The notes under the pieces were generated by a model. The model did not search any database, was not told the origin of the DNA, and worked only from the letters and a program-made list of their open reading frames with translations. The position numbers and the translations under genes were made by a program. Of a stretch of 64,000 bases of DNA, positions 1 through 8,892 are shown one piece after another (within the stretch, counting starts at the first letter, position 1; each line of letters begins with the position of its first letter). The stretch lies in NCBI RefSeq assembly GCF_023715145.1, contig NZ_JAMBNP010000012.1, positions 62,001 to 126,000 of the forward strand. The letters run 5' to 3'. The stretch comes from Paenibacillus glycanilyticus. GTDB taxonomy: Bacteria; Bacillota; Bacilli; Paenibacillales; Paenibacillaceae.

Positions 1-1
1 C

Positions 2-91
2 GGCGACGAGCTGATGAATGCCGGCCTGCAGACGCCATTGTTCCATGGCGATTATTCGAGCAAGGTTTACCGTTTCCGCGAAGTAAAATAA
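2..91 (+). CDS. C-terminal end of an alpha-galactosidase-like (GH36) protein, partial
   Basis: Only the last 29 codons lie in the window, read in frame 2 to the TAA at 89-91. The residues GDELMNAGL followed by LFHGDYSSKVYRF resemble the closing beta-sandwich strand of GH36 alpha-galactosidases, which often ends with GDELM..GL and a GD(F/Y)xS segment. That family hydrolyses terminal alpha-galactosides. The assignment rests on this short tail only; another glycosidase with a similar C-terminal sandwich is possible. A terminator follows directly. Confidence 0.5.
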   Translation, partial: GDELMNAGLQTPLFHGDYSSKVYRFREVK

Positions 92-96
92 TGTTC

Positions 97-137
97 AAAG
101 ATCCTGAGGGGGCGCAAGTCCTTTCGGGATCTTTTTT
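97..137 (+). terminator. Intrinsic terminator after the partial glycosidase gene
   Basis: AAAGATCC at 97-104 pairs with GGATCTTT at 127-134 and runs into a T tract; it starts 5 bp after the stop codon. Confidence 0.75.
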
Positions 138-239
138 ATATCAAAAAGAGTTTGTATAAATTTGCGGGCTAAGCATATGTATATGGCGGGGAACGAGTAC
201 AATGGAAGGAAGAGAATCGATCAATAACCGAAGGAGGTT

Positions 240-860
240 ATGATGAGGGTGAACATAAATATTCGCAGCTATTCGCTTGACCGGATCTTTACGATCAAGA
301 GCCTGACGGCACTGCTGATTGCTTTCATGCTGACTCCTTTGCTGTTTACCTTGCATGCCGTGCTCCAGAAGCGGTATTCCCAGTCCGTTATGGAGGACCG
401 CATTCTCTCGCAGAGCGGTTACCGGATTACGAGCCAGCAGCAGGCGGTTAAGCTGGATTTTCGAATCGATCCCAAGTACATCCCCAAGAAGCAGGGTGAG
501 GTGTTTCAGCTCCACGAGGTTATTTATAACCGCAATCATACGAAAATCTATTTGGAGACGGTTGCCTGGTACAACCCGCCTAATAATTCTGACCATATCT
601 ATATAAAGCTTAAGTTCGAGCCTACCTATCTGTACGGCAAAGGAAGCTTTGTCACCGACACGATATTTAATGAGGATAATACTTATAGCCAAGTAATGTT
701 TATGCCCCGATATTATGCCGACGATGGCAGCCTGCTGCCGATTAATGACGGGAACAGCAGCCGCGATGTCTTTATTCCTGCGGAGCAGCTGGAGGGTTTG
801 GCAGGAGGGGTAACGCTGAAGTTCGAAGGATTTAACCTGGTGAAATACGAGCGGGAGTAG
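240..860 (+). CDS. Membrane-anchored protein of unknown function
   Basis: 206 residues. AAGGAGG at 231-237 sits before tandem ATG codons at 240 and 243, so the start is either one. A single hydrophobic segment at about residues 22-42 (LTALLIAFMLTPLLFTLHAV) is probably an uncleaved N-terminal anchor, leaving about 160 residues outside the cytoplasm. The soluble part is rich in beta-type sequence and aromatic residues with no motif I recognise. It ends 11 bp before the VOC gene, which suggests co-transcription. Function unknown; nothing in the sequence suggests catalysis. Confidence 0.75.
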   Translation: MMRVNINIRSYSLDRIFTIKSLTALLIAFMLTPLLFTLHAVLQKRYSQSVMEDRILSQSGYRITSQQQAVKLDFRIDPKYIPKKQGEVFQLHEVIYNRNHTKIYLETVAWYNPPNNSDHIYIKLKFEPTYLYGKGSFVTDTIFNEDNTYSQVMFMPRYYADDGSLLPINDGNSSRDVFIPAEQLEGLAGGVTLKFEGFNLVKYERE

Positions 861-871
861 GAGGCGGACAC

Positions 872-1546
872 GTGATCATTCAGCATTTAGAACTATACAC
901 GCATGTTTTGGAGGAGCAGAAAAGCTTTTATGCCCGGGTGCTTGGCATGCCAATAACGAAGGAAACGGCGGATTCCTTCACCGTCCGGGCCGGATATACG
1001 CGATTAACGTTTAAACGGGCTAATGAAAGACGCATCTATCATTTTGCCGTTAATGTTGAGGAGAATAAGCTGGATTCAGCGGTCGGCTATCTAAAAGCAA
1101 GGATTCCGCTGCTGAGCGATGGGGCGCAGGAGATCTTTCGTTTCGAGGACTGGAATGCACATGCCTGTTATTTCTACGATGCCGCTGGCAATATCGTCGA
1201 ATTTATCGCGCGGCATAACCTCGCGAGCCACTCGCCCGGAGCATTCTCCATCCAAGATCTGATGGGGATCAGTGAGCTTGGCATGGCGGTGGAAGCTGTT
1301 GCGGACACGGTCCGGTATTGCTCGGAAGAGCTGGGGCTCGCGCCTTGGCGCGGCAACGGGACAACCTTTCAGCCCGTCGGGGACGAGCATGGCCTGTTTA
1401 TCGTTGCGACGCAGGACCGTGCATGGTTTCCCACGCAGGACCGTGCGGAGGCAGCTCCGTTCTCCATAACGATAGCCGGGCCATCTGAACGGCAGGTTAC
1501 CATTCCCGGCTATCCCTATGAGATCATCATCTCCGGCTCTCAATGA
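872..1546 (+). CDS. VOC superfamily protein (glyoxalase/extradiol dioxygenase fold)
   Basis: 224 residues from a GTG start with GGAGG ten bases upstream. The N-terminal half (about residues 1-115) is a VOC module: HLELYTHVLEEQKSFYARVLG matches the first beta-alpha of glyoxalase-like proteins, and the segment with YFYDAAGNIVEFIAR carries the usual C-terminal metal-ligand glutamate (E in VEF). The second half looks like a degenerate repeat of the fold (LGMAVEAVADTVRYCSEELGL). VOC proteins bind a divalent metal and act as glyoxalases, dioxygenases or resistance proteins; the substrate cannot be told. Its stop codon overlaps the convergent AraC gene by 7 bp. Confidence 0.8.
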   Translation: MIIQHLELYTHVLEEQKSFYARVLGMPITKETADSFTVRAGYTRLTFKRANERRIYHFAVNVEENKLDSAVGYLKARIPLLSDGAQEIFRFEDWNAHACYFYDAAGNIVEFIARHNLASHSPGAFSIQDLMGISELGMAVEAVADTVRYCSEELGLAPWRGNGTTFQPVGDEHGLFIVATQDRAWFPTQDRAEAAPFSITIAGPSERQVTIPGYPYEIIISGSQ

Positions 1547-2397
1547 AATTGCTTCTTGTATTCGCTAGGCGGAATGCCAACCGTACTGCGGAAGATCCGG
1601 CTGAAGTAGAGCGGATTATCGTAGCCGACAACGGCAGCGACCTCCTTCACGTGAAGCGATGATTCCGAGAGCAGCTTTTTCGCTTCGTTCATCCGGATCT
1701 CGGTTATATATTTCATCGGCGTCATGCCGGTTACTTCCTTAAACTTATGAATAAACCGGAATACGCTAAGGCTGCACTCTCCGGCCAGATCGGCGATGCT
1801 TAAGCTTTCGCTGTATTTCTCGTGGATAAAAGCGATCATATGATTAATGTCGGGATGCCGGCCTGGCGTTCCCGGTTCATCGGCTGCTTGCAGTCTTCGG
1901 CCAACCAAGGTGAGCATCTCGAACAGATAAGCGGCTGTTAATGGGAGGGCTAGCGGCATATGGCTGTTTAATTCTTGTATGATTTTCTTGAACAGGGCAA
2001 TCACTTCATCCATGATCCCAACCGTATGAACGGACTGCTTCAGAAGACCAAATTGCTGCAGGTAACGATGGGCGTCATGTCCGGTAAAATGAATCCAGTA
2101 AGCCTCCGTGCCATCCTCCGCATTGTAGCTGTAATACTGCGGCTGACCAGGGGTATAGATAACCAGGTTTCCGCTTGCTACCTCCATCGTTTCATGGCCA
2201 ATATGGAACGTTCCTTTTCCCTGCGTAATATAGATCAGCTGGTAATCCACCCTGCCTTGATCCCGGCTGCGAGATAAGCTTTTTGTCAGCAGCTTCTGAT
2301 AACCGCACCAATTAACGGCCAGAAACTGTTCTTTATTCTCAATGCCATATTCCTGCCAGCCGTGCGCATCGCCGGAAATACTGATCAACAGACTCAC
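1540..2397 (-). CDS. AraC-family transcriptional regulator with cupin sensor domain
   Basis: 285 residues. The N-terminal part (about 20-150) is an AraC-type cupin arm with DYQLIYITQGKGTFHIG and GNLVIYTPGQPQYY, typical of sugar-binding regulators. The C-terminal ~100 residues hold two helix-turn-helix motifs: LSIADLAGECSLSVFRFIHKF and the hallmark second motif VKEVAAVVGYDNPLYFSRIFR with the PPSEYKK end. It is divergent from the GH2 beta-galactosidase across a 114 bp gap and is probably its local activator, responding to a galactoside or a related sugar (inference from position). Convergent with the VOC gene. Confidence 0.9.
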   Translation of the reverse strand: MSLLISISGDAHGWQEYGIENKEQFLAVNWCGYQKLLTKSLSRSRDQGRVDYQLIYITQGKGTFHIGHETMEVASGNLVIYTPGQPQYYSYNAEDGTEAYWIHFTGHDAHRYLQQFGLLKQSVHTVGIMDEVIALFKKIIQELNSHMPLALPLTAAYLFEMLTLVGRRLQAADEPGTPGRHPDINHMIAFIHEKYSESLSIADLAGECSLSVFRFIHKFKEVTGMTPMKYITEIRMNEAKKLLSESSLHVKEVAAVVGYDNPLYFSRIFRSTVGIPPSEYKKQFH

Positions 2398-2440
2398 GCT
2401 CCCGCAACAATTTTGTGTATGTTTACAGCAATTTGATTCA

Positions 2441-2469
2441 TTCTATATTCCCTATTATAGCTCTATAAT
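2441..2469 (+). promoter_or_regulatory. Candidate promoter of the GH2-GH172 operon
   Basis: A good -10 (TATAAT, 2464-2469) has no good -35 at the right distance (TTCTAT at 2441-2446). A weak -35 next to an AraC gene fits activator-dependent expression. The start codon at 2512 is preceded by AAAGGGG. Confidence 0.45.
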
Positions 2470-2511
2470 CTAGGTGAATCGCAATTTTGTGAATGCGAAA
2501 GGGGTAAGCAG

Positions 2512-4920
2512 ATGAACAAGGGGCGTATCATTAAAAATATCAATTTGAATTGGAAATTTCATAGAGGTGATGAGCCGCGCGCCTGGTATAAAGGCCTGGA
2601 CGATTCTAATTGGCGTCAGGTTACTCTTCCTCACGACTGGTCGGTCGAAGAGCCGTTCTCGGAGGAGCATTCCAGCGGGACGGGCTATCTGCCCGGCGGT
2701 ATCGGCTGGTATAGGAAAGCGGTAAACCTTCCTTCAGACCTCCAGGGAAAACGCGTCTACATCACTTTTGAAGGCGTTTACAATAACTCTCAGGTATGGT
2801 GCAACAGCTATTATATCGGAAAACGTCCTTACGGCTATAGTTCTTTTACGTATGATATAACGGATTTTGTTGCATTTGGAGACCAAGATAATGTGATTTC
2901 GGTAAAAGTAGACCATAAGGATATCGCCGATTCCAGATGGTTTACCGGTTCCGGTATTTATAGGGATGTATACGTGACGGTTACGGATCAGGTTCATATC
3001 GATACTTACGGGGTGTTTGTCACCACGCCTGTCGTATCGGAGGAGCAGGCTGAGGTGTCCGTCCAAGTGAAAATAGCAAATGGTTCGGACAAGGATGAGT
3101 CCGTGCAAATTCGGAATGTCCTTCTGGATCAGACAGGGCAAATTGTTCAAACCGTGAACAGCATCGTCACCGTGCCGGGCGATTCTGCAAAAGATACGGA
3201 GCTGACGCTTATCGTTGCCAATCCGAAGCTATGGTCGCCAGGCAGCCCTTATCTCTACACGGTAAGGACGGAGGTCAGCAGAGACGGCGAGCTGATCGAC
3301 CATGTCGAGACTCCGGCCGGGATCCGCTGGTTCGACTTTGATCCGGCGAACGGCTTCAGCCTTAATGGCGTGAATATGAAAATGAAAGGCGTATGCGTTC
3401 ACCATGATGCAGGCGGCTTAGGCGCTGCCGTTCCGGCAAAGGTATGGGTTCGCAGGCTGGAGACGCTGAAGGAATTGGGCTGCAACGCGATCCGGATGAG
3501 CCATAATCCGCCGGCCTCCAATCTGCTGGATCTATGCGATCAAATGGGCTTCCTTGTTATTGACGAGGCGTTTGACGAATGGGAAGGCGTGAAGAACAAA
3601 TGGTCGACGGGTCATAACGTGTATCCGCCGAAGCACTTTGGCTATTACGAGGATTTCCCTCAATGGGGCGAGATCGACTTGAAGGAAATGGTGCTGCGCG
3701 ACCGCAATCATCCGTCGATCATTATGTGGAGCATCGGCAATGAAGTGGATTATCCGAATGACCCGTACTGCCATCCTTATTTTGAAACGATGACCGGCAA
3801 CAACGATGCCAATAAACCGGCTGCGGAGCGTCAATACGATCCGAATAAGCCAAACGCGGATCGTCTTGCGGTTATCGCCAGAAAGCTTGCGAAGGCGGTC
3901 AAGGAATGCGATACGACAAGACCGGTTACGGCAGCGCTTGCTTTTCCGGAGCTGTCCAACCTGACGGGTTATGCGGAAGCGCTCGACATTGTCGGCTACA
4001 ACTATAAGGAGCATCTGTACGAGGAGGATCTCCGGAAGTTTCCGGACCGGGTTACTTACGGCAGCGAGAACGGCTCCAGTCTGCAGGCATGGCTTGCCGT
4101 CCGGGATAATGATGCGATAAGCGGGCAGTTCATCTGGACCGGCATCGATTATTTAGGCGAAGCCAAAGGCTGGCCGGTGCGCGTAGCCGGAGCCGGGTTT
4201 ATGGACACGGCGGGATTCAAGAAGACAAGCTATTATTACCGCCAAAGCTTATGGAGCGATCAGCCGGTTGTTTTCCTTGCCGCGATCAAGGCAGAGGATT
4301 CCGAGAAGGGCTCGAGAAGATGGACAGGCGGCGTGCCGCATTGGAACTGGGAAGCGGGAGAGCGGATCAAGGTCAGCTGTCATACGAACTGCGATGAGGT
4401 GGAGCTGTTCCTGAACGGCCGCTCTCTTGGCGCGAAGAAGCTGGCGGATGCGCCGGAATTGTACCTGACGTGGGAGACCGCTTATGAGGAAGGAACGCTC
4501 GAAGCGGTAGCGAAAGGGAAAAACGGAGCAAGCCATACCAGCACGCTTAGCACGGTCTCGGAGCCTGCTCAGCTGCAGCTGAAGGCCGATGCTACCGAGC
4601 TTCATGCCGATGGGTTGGATATTGCGCATATCGAGATTCAGGTGGCTGATGCCGATGGCCGTCCTGTTTATCTGGCGGATCACCCAATCGCGGTGAGCAT
4701 TGAAGGTCCCGGAGAAATTATCGGGATGGAAAATGGCGATATTCAAGACCTGGAGCCGTACAGCTCGCGGGTTCGCAAAGCCCATCGCGGCAAGCTTCTC
4801 GCTTACGTGAGAGCAACAACAGAGGCGGGAGAGATTGTGGTGACCGCAGCAGCGGATGGACTCCAATCCTCGAAAGTAACCATTAAAGCCATTGACGTCA
4901 CGGAAGCCGTAAACGCATAA
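2512..4920 (+). CDS. Glycoside hydrolase family 2 beta-galactosidase-type enzyme
   Basis: 802 residues with no signal peptide, so probably cytoplasmic. The N-terminal sugar-binding domain (about 10-170) begins NLNWKFHRGD and includes LPHDWSVE; an immunoglobulin-like domain follows (about 180-280), then the TIM barrel (about 285-590). The acid/base Glu is in WSIGNEVD at about residue 411 and the nucleophile is probably Glu519 in TYGSENGS. The tail (about 590-800) contains DUF4982-like and GH2 C-terminal domains, an arrangement common in the shorter Bacteroidota/Paenibacillus type rather than in 1,020-residue E. coli LacZ. Substrate is most likely a beta-galactoside, but beta-glucuronides or others cannot be excluded. 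Followed 42 bp later by GH172, probably one operon. Confidence 0.9.
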   Translation: MNKGRIIKNINLNWKFHRGDEPRAWYKGLDDSNWRQVTLPHDWSVEEPFSEEHSSGTGYLPGGIGWYRKAVNLPSDLQGKRVYITFEGVYNNSQVWCNSYYIGKRPYGYSSFTYDITDFVAFGDQDNVISVKVDHKDIADSRWFTGSGIYRDVYVTVTDQVHIDTYGVFVTTPVVSEEQAEVSVQVKIANGSDKDESVQIRNVLLDQTGQIVQTVNSIVTVPGDSAKDTELTLIVANPKLWSPGSPYLYTVRTEVSRDGELIDHVETPAGIRWFDFDPANGFSLNGVNMKMKGVCVHHDAGGLGAAVPAKVWVRRLETLKELGCNAIRMSHNPPASNLLDLCDQMGFLVIDEAFDEWEGVKNKWSTGHNVYPPKHFGYYEDFPQWGEIDLKEMVLRDRNHPSIIMWSIGNEVDYPNDPYCHPYFETMTGNNDANKPAAERQYDPNKPNADRLAVIARKLAKAVKECDTTRPVTAALAFPELSNLTGYAEALDIVGYNYKEHLYEEDLRKFPDRVTYGSENGSSLQAWLAVRDNDAISGQFIWTGIDYLGEAKGWPVRVAGAGFMDTAGFKKTSYYYRQSLWSDQPVVFLAAIKAEDSEKGSRRWTGGVPHWNWEAGERIKVSCHTNCDEVELFLNGRSLGAKKLADAPELYLTWETAYEEGTLEAVAKGKNGASHTSTLSTVSEPAQLQLKADATELHADGLDIAHIEIQVADADGRPVYLADHPIAVSIEGPGEIIGMENGDIQDLEPYSSRVRKAHRGKLLAYVRATTEAGEIVVTAAADGLQSSKVTIKAIDVTEAVNA

Positions 4921-4962
4921 GCAGGCTTACAATTCATATATCCAGGGAGGCTACTCAATAAC

Positions 4963-6042
4963 ATGAACGCTTTTAACGGATTAGGTATGGGACTTGGCAA
5001 TTTGGCAAGAGTTTCGAATGCGGTATCGAGATCGATATCCCCGGAGAACTTTACGGGCGAGAAGGGCAAAGGCGCCATGGCGTCTGAGGGTACGGGCGCT
5101 CAAGCGGCCCGTGACCTTGGCGTTGGCTGGAAGGTCTCGCCTTCGGTCAAGATTGAAGGTCATCAGGAGTTCACGATGGGGGTTATCGACGGGCCTGGCG
5201 TCATTCAGAATATTTGGCTGACCTGTCCTCATCAGGCGGTAAGATCCCTTATCTTCAACATTTATTGGGATGAAGAAGAGAATCCGTCGGTAAGTGTGCC
5301 GGTAGGGGATTTCTTCTGCAACGGCTGGGGAGAACGCGCGCTAGTTAATGCGCTGCCGATCTCGGTTAATCCGGCGGGCGGCTTCAACAGCTATTGGGAG
5401 ATGCCTTTCCGCAAGAAGGCTCGTATTGTGATGACCAATCTGTCGCATGAAGCTACTTTCCTGTATTACCAGATTAATTACACGCTGACGGAAATTCCGG
5501 ATGATATGGCTTATTTCCACGCCCAGTGGCGCCGGAGCAATCCGGTTAAATATATGGATGTCCATACGATTGTTGACGGGATTAAAGGTAAAGGGCATTA
5601 CGTCGGCACTTATCTCGCCTGGCAGGTAAACAGCAACAACTGGTGGGGGGAGGGAGAACTGAAGTTCTTCATGGACGGCGACAAGGAGTATCCGACGATA
5701 TGCAGCACGGGCACAGAGGATTATTTCGGAGGTGCCTGGAACTGGGATATGAACGGGCAGTACGTGACGTATTCCACGCCGTTCCTCGGCATGCATCAGG
5801 CGATTAAGGCCGACGGCTTGTACAAGGCGAATCAACGCTTTGGCATGTACCGGTTCCATGTAATGGATCCGATCCGTTTCGAGGATGATCTGAAAGTAAC
5901 GGTGCAGGCGCTGGGCTGGCGCTCGCACGGACGTTATCTGCCGCTGCAGGACGACATCGCTTCGGTGGCTTACTGGTATCAGCTTGAGCCGCATGTCCCA
6001 CATCCCCCGACTCCAACCATTGATGAGCTGGAGATTATCTAG
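4963..6042 (+). CDS. DUF2961 / glycoside hydrolase family 172 protein
   Basis: 359 residues, start ATG with GGGAGG upstream. The sequence matches DUF2961 end to end: an early GEKGKGAM segment, the INI-like strand IQNIWLTCP, VPVGDFFCNGWGER, and the conserved STGTEDYFGGAWNW near residues 247-260. DUF2961 is now GH172, whose characterised members act on alpha-D-fructofuranosides or alpha-D-arabinofuranosides. No secretion signal is visible. Pairing with a GH2 enzyme suggests joint breakdown of a mixed oligosaccharide taken up by the cell; the actual glycan is unknown. Confidence 0.9.
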   Translation: MNAFNGLGMGLGNLARVSNAVSRSISPENFTGEKGKGAMASEGTGAQAARDLGVGWKVSPSVKIEGHQEFTMGVIDGPGVIQNIWLTCPHQAVRSLIFNIYWDEEENPSVSVPVGDFFCNGWGERALVNALPISVNPAGGFNSYWEMPFRKKARIVMTNLSHEATFLYYQINYTLTEIPDDMAYFHAQWRRSNPVKYMDVHTIVDGIKGKGHYVGTYLAWQVNSNNWWGEGELKFFMDGDKEYPTICSTGTEDYFGGAWNWDMNGQYVTYSTPFLGMHQAIKADGLYKANQRFGMYRFHVMDPIRFEDDLKVTVQALGWRSHGRYLPLQDDIASVAYWYQLEPHVPHPPTPTIDELEII

Positions 6043-6055
6043 GTCGTAAAATAGG

Positions 6056-6094
6056 AAGCTGGCCTCAGGTCTTTGACTTTGAGGCCAGCTTTTT
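6056..6094 (+). terminator. Terminator of the GH2-GH172 operon
   Basis: A 12 bp perfect stem (AAGCTGGCCTCA, 6056-6067, with its complement at 6080-6091) followed by TTTTTC. It also lies just past the stop of the convergent cupin gene, but the T tract serves the + strand. Confidence 0.85.
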
Positions 6095-6097
6095 CTT

Positions 6098-6502
6098 TTA
6101 TGCGAGTTCGGATTGATAACGTTTAAATAGCGTCCGCATAGAGTTTGGACTTCGGTCCGAGGTGGCATGAATCGCCTGAATCAGCTCGTTGATGCGGTAT
6201 GTCATCATGAGGAGATAACGTGCCGGCTCCGCCTTTGGGTTCCAGTAGGTATGGGCACTCCCTCGGGGAGCCAAGACGCAGTCACCGGCTTTAGCCTCTA
6301 CGATCTGATCGCCAATTCGAAAGCCTAATGTTCCCTCAAGCACGTACCACGCTTCATCATCCTCGTGATGAATGTGCAGCGGGGCGATCCATTCGGGCTC
6401 CGTTCCTTCCGCGCAGCCTTCTGCCGTCCATTCGGCAATGACCAGATTGGATCGTTCGCTTGACAGCAGGTGTCCGGCTAATGGAGATTGAATAATCGTC
6501 AT
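6098..6502 (-). CDS. Cupin-domain protein
   Basis: 134 residues. The single cupin barrel shows HIHHEDDEAWYVLEG (metal-binding His-His-Glu) and GDCVLAPRGSAHTYWN (last His), the two classical cupin motifs, at about residues 42-56 and 73-87. Small cupins are isomerases, dioxygenases or sugar/metabolite binders; this one has no substrate signature. It is transcribed alone, with a terminator from the convergent operon at its 3' side. Confidence 0.85.
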   Translation of the reverse strand: MTIIQSPLAGHLLSSERSNLVIAEWTAEGCAEGTEPEWIAPLHIHHEDDEAWYVLEGTLGFRIGDQIVEAKAGDCVLAPRGSAHTYWNPKAEPARYLLMMTYRINELIQAIHATSDRSPNSMRTLFKRYQSELA

Positions 6503-6715
6503 AACTTCTTGCCCCTTTCTAGATTAGAGATAGCTTATTTTCCGAACAAAGGAATTTAGATGTCTAAGCTTTGAACTAGTATGTCTATTATATCGAAATG
6601 AGGAATGAAGCATTGTATCGGTATTCCAAACGGTCAGATTTCAGCAAAAGATCAGACGGCAACGGCTATTCACTGGAATAGGAGAGAATTTGATAAGTCA
6701 TTTTCCGTATCTTAG

Positions 6716-6743
6716 TTGACACTCAAAATCCAGATATTATATA
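6716..6743 (+). promoter_or_regulatory. Sigma-A promoter of htpG
   Basis: TTGACA at 6716-6721, 16 bp spacer, TATATA at 6738-6743. Transcription would start a few bases before the CIRCE element. Confidence 0.75.
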
Positions 6744-6756
6744 GTTAGAGCAAGGA

Positions 6757-6783
6757 TTAGCACTCTGACTCATAGAGTGCTAA
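6757..6783 (+). promoter_or_regulatory. CIRCE operator (HrcA binding site) upstream of htpG
   Basis: TTAGCACTC, nine bases, GAGTGCTAA: an exact match to the CIRCE inverted repeat bound by the heat-shock repressor HrcA. It lies at about +8 to +35 of the predicted transcript and 37 bp before the htpG start codon, the usual place for HrcA repression. Confidence 0.95.
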
Positions 6784-6820
6784 CGTAATCAAACGATATT
6801 GGAAGGGGAACATCACACGA

Positions 6821-8701
6821 ATGGAAAAGCAACAGTTCAAAGCGGAATCGAAACGGCTGCTGGAGATGATGATCAACTCCATTTACACGCAGCGCGAAAT
6901 TTTCTTGAGAGAGCTTATCTCGAATGCCAGCGATGCAATCGATAAAATCTACTACAAAGCTCTAACGGACGATACGCTGGTATTCAACAAAGAGAGCTAT
7001 TACATAAAGGTTACTGTCGATAAGGCTGCCCGCACGCTGACTCTGTCCGACACGGGTATCGGCATGACAAGCGAGGAGCTGGAGAACAATCTTGGCGTTA
7101 TCGCGAAGAGCGGATCGCTCGCTTTCAAGAAGGAGAATGAAGCGAAGGACGGCCACAACATTATCGGACAGTTCGGCGTAGGCTTCTACTCCGCGTTTAT
7201 GGTGGCGGACAAAGTCGAAGTCATCAGCCGCGCACTCGGCTCGGACGAGGCCTTCAAGTGGGAATCGGAAGGCGCGGACGGCTACTCGATCACAGCTGCG
7301 GAGAAAGCATCGGTGGGTACGGACATCATCATGACGATCAAGCCTAACACCGAAGACGACAACTATGACGAGTTCCTGGAAGAATACCGCCTGAGAGCGA
7401 TCATCAAGAAATATTCCGATTTCATACGTTACCCGATCAAGATGGATATGAAGGGCCAACGGCCGAAGGAAGGCAGCGAAGGCGAGTTCGAGGAATACCA
7501 AGAGGAACAAACCGTCAACAGCATGGTTCCGATCTGGCGGAAAAACAAAAACGAGCTGACGCAGGAAGATTACGATAACTTCTACTTCGAGAAGCGTTAC
7601 GGCTTCGACAAGCCGCTGAAGCATCTCCATATCAGCGCGGACGGCGCGGTTGTCTATAACGCCATTCTGTTCATTCCGGAGAATACGCCATTCGATTATT
7701 ACACGAAGGATTTCGAGAAGGGCCTTGAGCTTTACTCGAACGGCGTCCTCATTATGGACAAATGCGGCGACCTGCTTCCGGATTATTTTGGCTTCGTCAA
7801 AGGGATGGTGGATTCCGAGGATCTGTCGCTGAACATTTCCCGGGAACTGCTGCAGCATGACCGTCAATTGCAGCTTATCGCGAAGAACATCAAGAATAAG
7901 ATCAAGAGCACGCTGCAAAGCCTCTTGAAGGAAGAGCGCGAGAAATACGAAAGCTTCTACACGTCGTTTGGCCGACAGCTGAAGTTTGGCGTATACAACG
8001 ACTACGGCGCGAACAAGGATACGCTGCAGGATCTGCTCCTGTTCTACTCGTCGAAGGAGAAGAAGCAGGTTACGCTTGATGAATACGTAGCGCGTATGCC
8101 GGAAGACCAGAAGTATATCTACTACGCATCAGGCGAGTCCATCGAGCGTCTGGAGAAGCTGCCGCAAGCCGAGATTGTAACGGACAAAGGCTACGAACTG
8201 CTCTACTTCACGGACGATATCGACGAGTTCGCAATCAAGATGATTAACGCGTACAAAGACAAGTCGTTCAAAAACGTCTCGAGCGGCGATCTCGGTATCG
8301 AAGCGGACGAAGCGGATAAACAAACCGAAGAAGAAGTAAGCGAGAACAAGGATCTGTTCACGTCGATGAAGGAATTCCTCGGTGACAAAGTAACGGGCGT
8401 CAAAGCTTCGAAACGTCTGAAGTCTCATCCGGTCTGCCTGTCTTCCGAAGGCGAAGTGACGATCGAGATGGAGAAAGTGCTGAAGGCAATGCCAAGCGGC
8501 CAAGATGTGAAAGCGGACAAAGTGCTCGAAATCAACGTTAACCATGACGTGTTCAAAGCGCTGAAGGATGCTTACGCAAGCGATAAAACAAAGCTGAATC
8601 TCTACACGAATCTTCTGTACAACCAGGCGCTTCTTATTGAAGGCTTGACGGTGCAGGATCCGGTGGAGTTTACGAACGATATTTGCAAAATCATGGTGTA
8701 A
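6821..8701 (+). CDS. htpG: Hsp90-family molecular chaperone HtpG
   Basis: 626 residues, the normal bacterial HtpG length. The GHKL ATPase domain (about 1-220) has the hallmark LLEMMINSIYTQREIFLREL with ELISNASDA, then DTGIGM and GQFGVGFYSAF. The middle domain (about 230-500) contains YFEKRYGFDKPLKHLHI-type sequence and the conserved SLNISRE(L)LQ. The C-terminal dimerisation domain follows to LTVQDPVEFTNDICKIMV. The protein is a cytoplasmic ATP-dependent foldase. It is monocistronic, with its own promoter, CIRCE operator and terminator, so expression should be heat-inducible through HrcA rather than constitutive. Confidence 0.97.
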   Translation: MEKQQFKAESKRLLEMMINSIYTQREIFLRELISNASDAIDKIYYKALTDDTLVFNKESYYIKVTVDKAARTLTLSDTGIGMTSEELENNLGVIAKSGSLAFKKENEAKDGHNIIGQFGVGFYSAFMVADKVEVISRALGSDEAFKWESEGADGYSITAAEKASVGTDIIMTIKPNTEDDNYDEFLEEYRLRAIIKKYSDFIRYPIKMDMKGQRPKEGSEGEFEEYQEEQTVNSMVPIWRKNKNELTQEDYDNFYFEKRYGFDKPLKHLHISADGAVVYNAILFIPENTPFDYYTKDFEKGLELYSNGVLIMDKCGDLLPDYFGFVKGMVDSEDLSLNISRELLQHDRQLQLIAKNIKNKIKSTLQSLLKEEREKYESFYTSFGRQLKFGVYNDYGANKDTLQDLLLFYSSKEKKQVTLDEYVARMPEDQKYIYYASGESIERLEKLPQAEIVTDKGYELLYFTDDIDEFAIKMINAYKDKSFKNVSSGDLGIEADEADKQTEEEVSENKDLFTSMKEFLGDKVTGVKASKRLKSHPVCLSSEGEVTIEMEKVLKAMPSGQDVKADKVLEINVNHDVFKALKDAYASDKTKLNLYTNLLYNQALLIEGLTVQDPVEFTNDICKIMV

Positions 8702-8729
8702 CCGCCGCACTAAGCGGTAACGCAGACAA

Positions 8730-8762
8730 CCGGCCAAGGATATTCCCTTGGCCGGCTTTTTT
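8730..8762 (+). terminator. Terminator of htpG
   Basis: CCGGCCAAGG (8730-8739) pairs with CCTTGGCCGG (8746-8755), followed by six T. Confidence 0.9.
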
Positions 8763-8892
8763 GCGTCTTCGTTCTAACACTAACCTGCCATGCATAGGCT
8801 TGTATCACTATGGTAGCGTTTTCGTGGAACTGCGCGTCGAAATCTATCAATAACGCTAGCAAGCTACTTTTCGAAAAGGAGATGGTTAGCCC

